A stretch of DNA of 64,000 nt from the NCBI GenBank assembly GCA_017744915.1, contig JAGIAH010000002.1, positions 372,001 through 436,000 on the forward strand. The letters run 5' to 3'. Below, one piece after another: positions 62,629 to 64,000 of the stretch (positions within the stretch are counted from its first letter, which is position 1; every line of letters begins with the position of its first letter). The stretch is from Agrobacterium tumefaciens. GTDB lineage: Bacteria; Pseudomonadota; Alphaproteobacteria; Rhizobiales; Rhizobiaceae. Below the pieces are notes generated by a model. The model did no database searches, was not told where the DNA came from, and saw only the letters and a program-made list of their open reading frames with translations. The position numbers were made by a program, and so were the translations under genes.

Positions 62629-64000
62629 ATGCAGATCATACCCATGTTCGCTCGAAAACCATCTGGAGAAAGAGATTTTATAACGATAATACATAGGCTT
62701 GATGATGTTGCCTCTACCCGGCCGACGGAGGAGGCGTTTCGTTTTTACCCTGATGATCCAGGAGCGATAGGCGAAAGCCGCAGTGACGGCTGGACATGGG
62801 GAGAATTGAACGCTCGCGTCAAAATTGTTTCCGACGAGATTTCCAGGACGGGTCTTGTCGGGCAGGGCGGCCGGATCCTCATCGTCTATCAGCCTGGCCT
62901 CGCCTTCATCGCAGCCTTCCTCGGATGCCTGCATGCAGGCGCCGTACCGGTGCCGGTTCCGGCGCCGCGGCGAAATGAAGGAATACACCGTTGGTTGCAT
63001 ATTGCGAGAGATGCCGGCATCTCGGGAATTGTCTGCGCCGCCGAATTGAAAGAGCTGCTTGAGCCGCTCCAGAGGGCCGTCGGCCACGGGTTCTGCCTGG
63101 CGCCTTCAGGTGCCGATCCAAATCTTCCGCTTCACGAACTTCCGCCGTCATCGAGCCTGCCTGCCGTTTTCGACGGAAGCCGGATCGCATTCCTGCAATA
63201 TACGTCAGGTTCGACCAGCGATCCGAAAGGCGTCATGGTCACCCATGCGAACCTGATGGCCAACCTGCGGCAGATCAGCCTTGCTTTTCATTATGGCCCG
63301 GAGGACCGGTCTGCGACATGGCTGCCCCATTATCATGATATGGGGCTGATCGACGGAATTCTGTCGCCTATCTTCAACGGATTTCCGGTATCGATCATGG
63401 CGCCGGCGAGCTTTCTCAGGCGTCCGTTGCGGTTCCTCGAGCTGGCGACGCAAAACAGAGCAACGATAATCGGCGGGCCGAATTTTGCCTATGAACATTG
63501 CGCCGATCGTTACAGCGCCGAAGGCGCGGCAGAACTCGATCTCTCCAATATCAGGATAGCCTATAATGGCGCAGAGCCCGTGCGTCCGCACACGCTCAGG
63601 CGTTTCAGCGCCCTGTTTGCGGAACGCGGCTTCCGGCACGAGGCCTTCTACTGCTGCTATGGTCAGGCCGAGGCTACACTTTTCCTGACCGGAAATGCCC
63701 CGTCCGATCCACCGGTTTTGCGACGCTTCGAGCGCGAAACGCTCGCGAAACAGGCAATGGCGCTGCCGCTGCCCGTTGATTCTGGCGAGCATGATGCAAT
63801 CGAGCTGGCGGCCTGCGGCCGTCCCGGAGCGGGTATCGAGATTGTCGTCGTGGATCCCGAAGAAAATCGGCTGCTTGAGGATGCGCAAGTCGGCGAATTG
63901 TGGATTCGCGGTCCGAATGTCACTCCCGGTTATTGGGCGAGGGCCAAAGCAAGCGCGGAAAGCTTCGACCAGACAATTGCCGGTGAGGGCGGCTGGCGCC
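62629..64000 (+). CDS. Fatty-acyl-AMP ligase (FAAL), 3' end outside window
   Basis: Open from ATG 62629 to the window edge (457 codons). AMP-binding motif LQYTSGSTSDPKGVMVTH (near 190), the FAAL-typical WLPHYHDMGLIDGILSPIF, and YGQAEATLFLTG (near 347). FAALs activate a fatty acid as acyl-AMP and hand it to a carrier protein, usually the first step of a lipopeptide. AGGAG lies 9 bases ahead of the ATG. In many systems the ligase is fused to ACP/NRPS modules, which would be beyond the edge. Divergent from the reductase NRPS with the IRO box between them. Confidence 0.93.
   Translation, partial: MQIIPMFARKPSGERDFITIIHRLDDVASTRPTEEAFRFYPDDPGAIGESRSDGWTWGELNARVKIVSDEISRTGLVGQGGRILIVYQPGLAFIAAFLGCLHAGAVPVPVPAPRRNEGIHRWLHIARDAGISGIVCAAELKELLEPLQRAVGHGFCLAPSGADPNLPLHELPPSSSLPAVFDGSRIAFLQYTSGSTSDPKGVMVTHANLMANLRQISLAFHYGPEDRSATWLPHYHDMGLIDGILSPIFNGFPVSIMAPASFLRRPLRFLELATQNRATIIGGPNFAYEHCADRYSAEGAAELDLSNIRIAYNGAEPVRPHTLRRFSALFAERGFRHEAFYCCYGQAEATLFLTGNAPSDPPVLRRFERETLAKQAMALPLPVDSGEHDAIELAACGRPGAGIEIVVVDPEENRLLEDAQVGELWIRGPNVTPGYWARAKASAESFDQTIAGEGGWR

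Overview
The window is about 60% G+C and reads as an Agrobacterium/Rhizobium-type (Rhizobiaceae) replicon, probably a secondary chromosome. Supporting signs are a nadABC operon preceded by the alphaproteobacterial regulator NadQ, a cydDCAB-X operon under an FNR/FixK-type box, GbsR/Lrp/idonate genes of rhizobial type, inverted-repeat intergenic elements, and an IRO-type (RirA) iron box. This placement rests on gene content and memory of the families, not on a search.

Left part (1-23 kb), mostly metabolic genes: glgP (cut by the window edge); a glutamine amidotransferase and Asp/Glu-type racemase pair facing an Lrp regulator; an aldose epimerase; a beta-hydroxyacid dehydrogenase; divergent idnO/idnD sharing a GntR/IdnR-like operator; GbsR-type regulator-cydDCAB-cydX for the bd oxidase; three small stress or hypothetical proteins; nadA-nadB-nadC behind nadQ with two palindromic operators; a small PAS protein; and an SNase-like exported protein.

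Right part (23-64 kb), one siderophore island. From 62.3 kb down to 23.1 kb every gene is on the minus strand. In transcription order: an NRPS ending in a thioester reductase, an N-methyltransferase-type enzyme, a class III aminotransferase, an MbtH protein, two unrecognised small proteins, a KS-AT-KR(degenerate)-ACP polyketide synthase, NRPS C-A-PCP-Cy-A(Ox)-PCP, NRPS C-A-PCP-C-A-PCP-E, a C-PCP didomain, a type II thioesterase, a FhuF-type ferric reductase, a TonB receptor with an N-terminal signalling (STN) domain, a ferric-siderophore ABC importer, and an ECF sigma/FecR pair. A fatty-acyl-AMP ligase starts divergently at 62,629 and runs off the right edge.

Reading the adenylation pockets by eye gives Ala, then Cys (cyclised and oxidised to thiazole), then Gly, then an Ala-like residue epimerised to D, plus an aromatic-looking residue on the reductase module. 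Reductase + aminotransferase + methyltransferase is the enzyme set expected for turning a C-terminal Tyr/DOPA thioester into the dimethylated amine of the Dmaq chromophore known from anachelin and the fabrubactins of A. fabrum C58. My working interpretation is therefore a fabrubactin/anachelin-like siderophore locus with a thiazole and a probable fatty-acid starter. A perfect TGA-N9-TCA palindrome (IRO box) in the divergent promoter, plus the sigma/FecR/STN-receptor system, suggests double control by iron and by the ferri-siderophore. No flavin monooxygenase, phosphopantetheinyl transferase or exporter is visible in the window.
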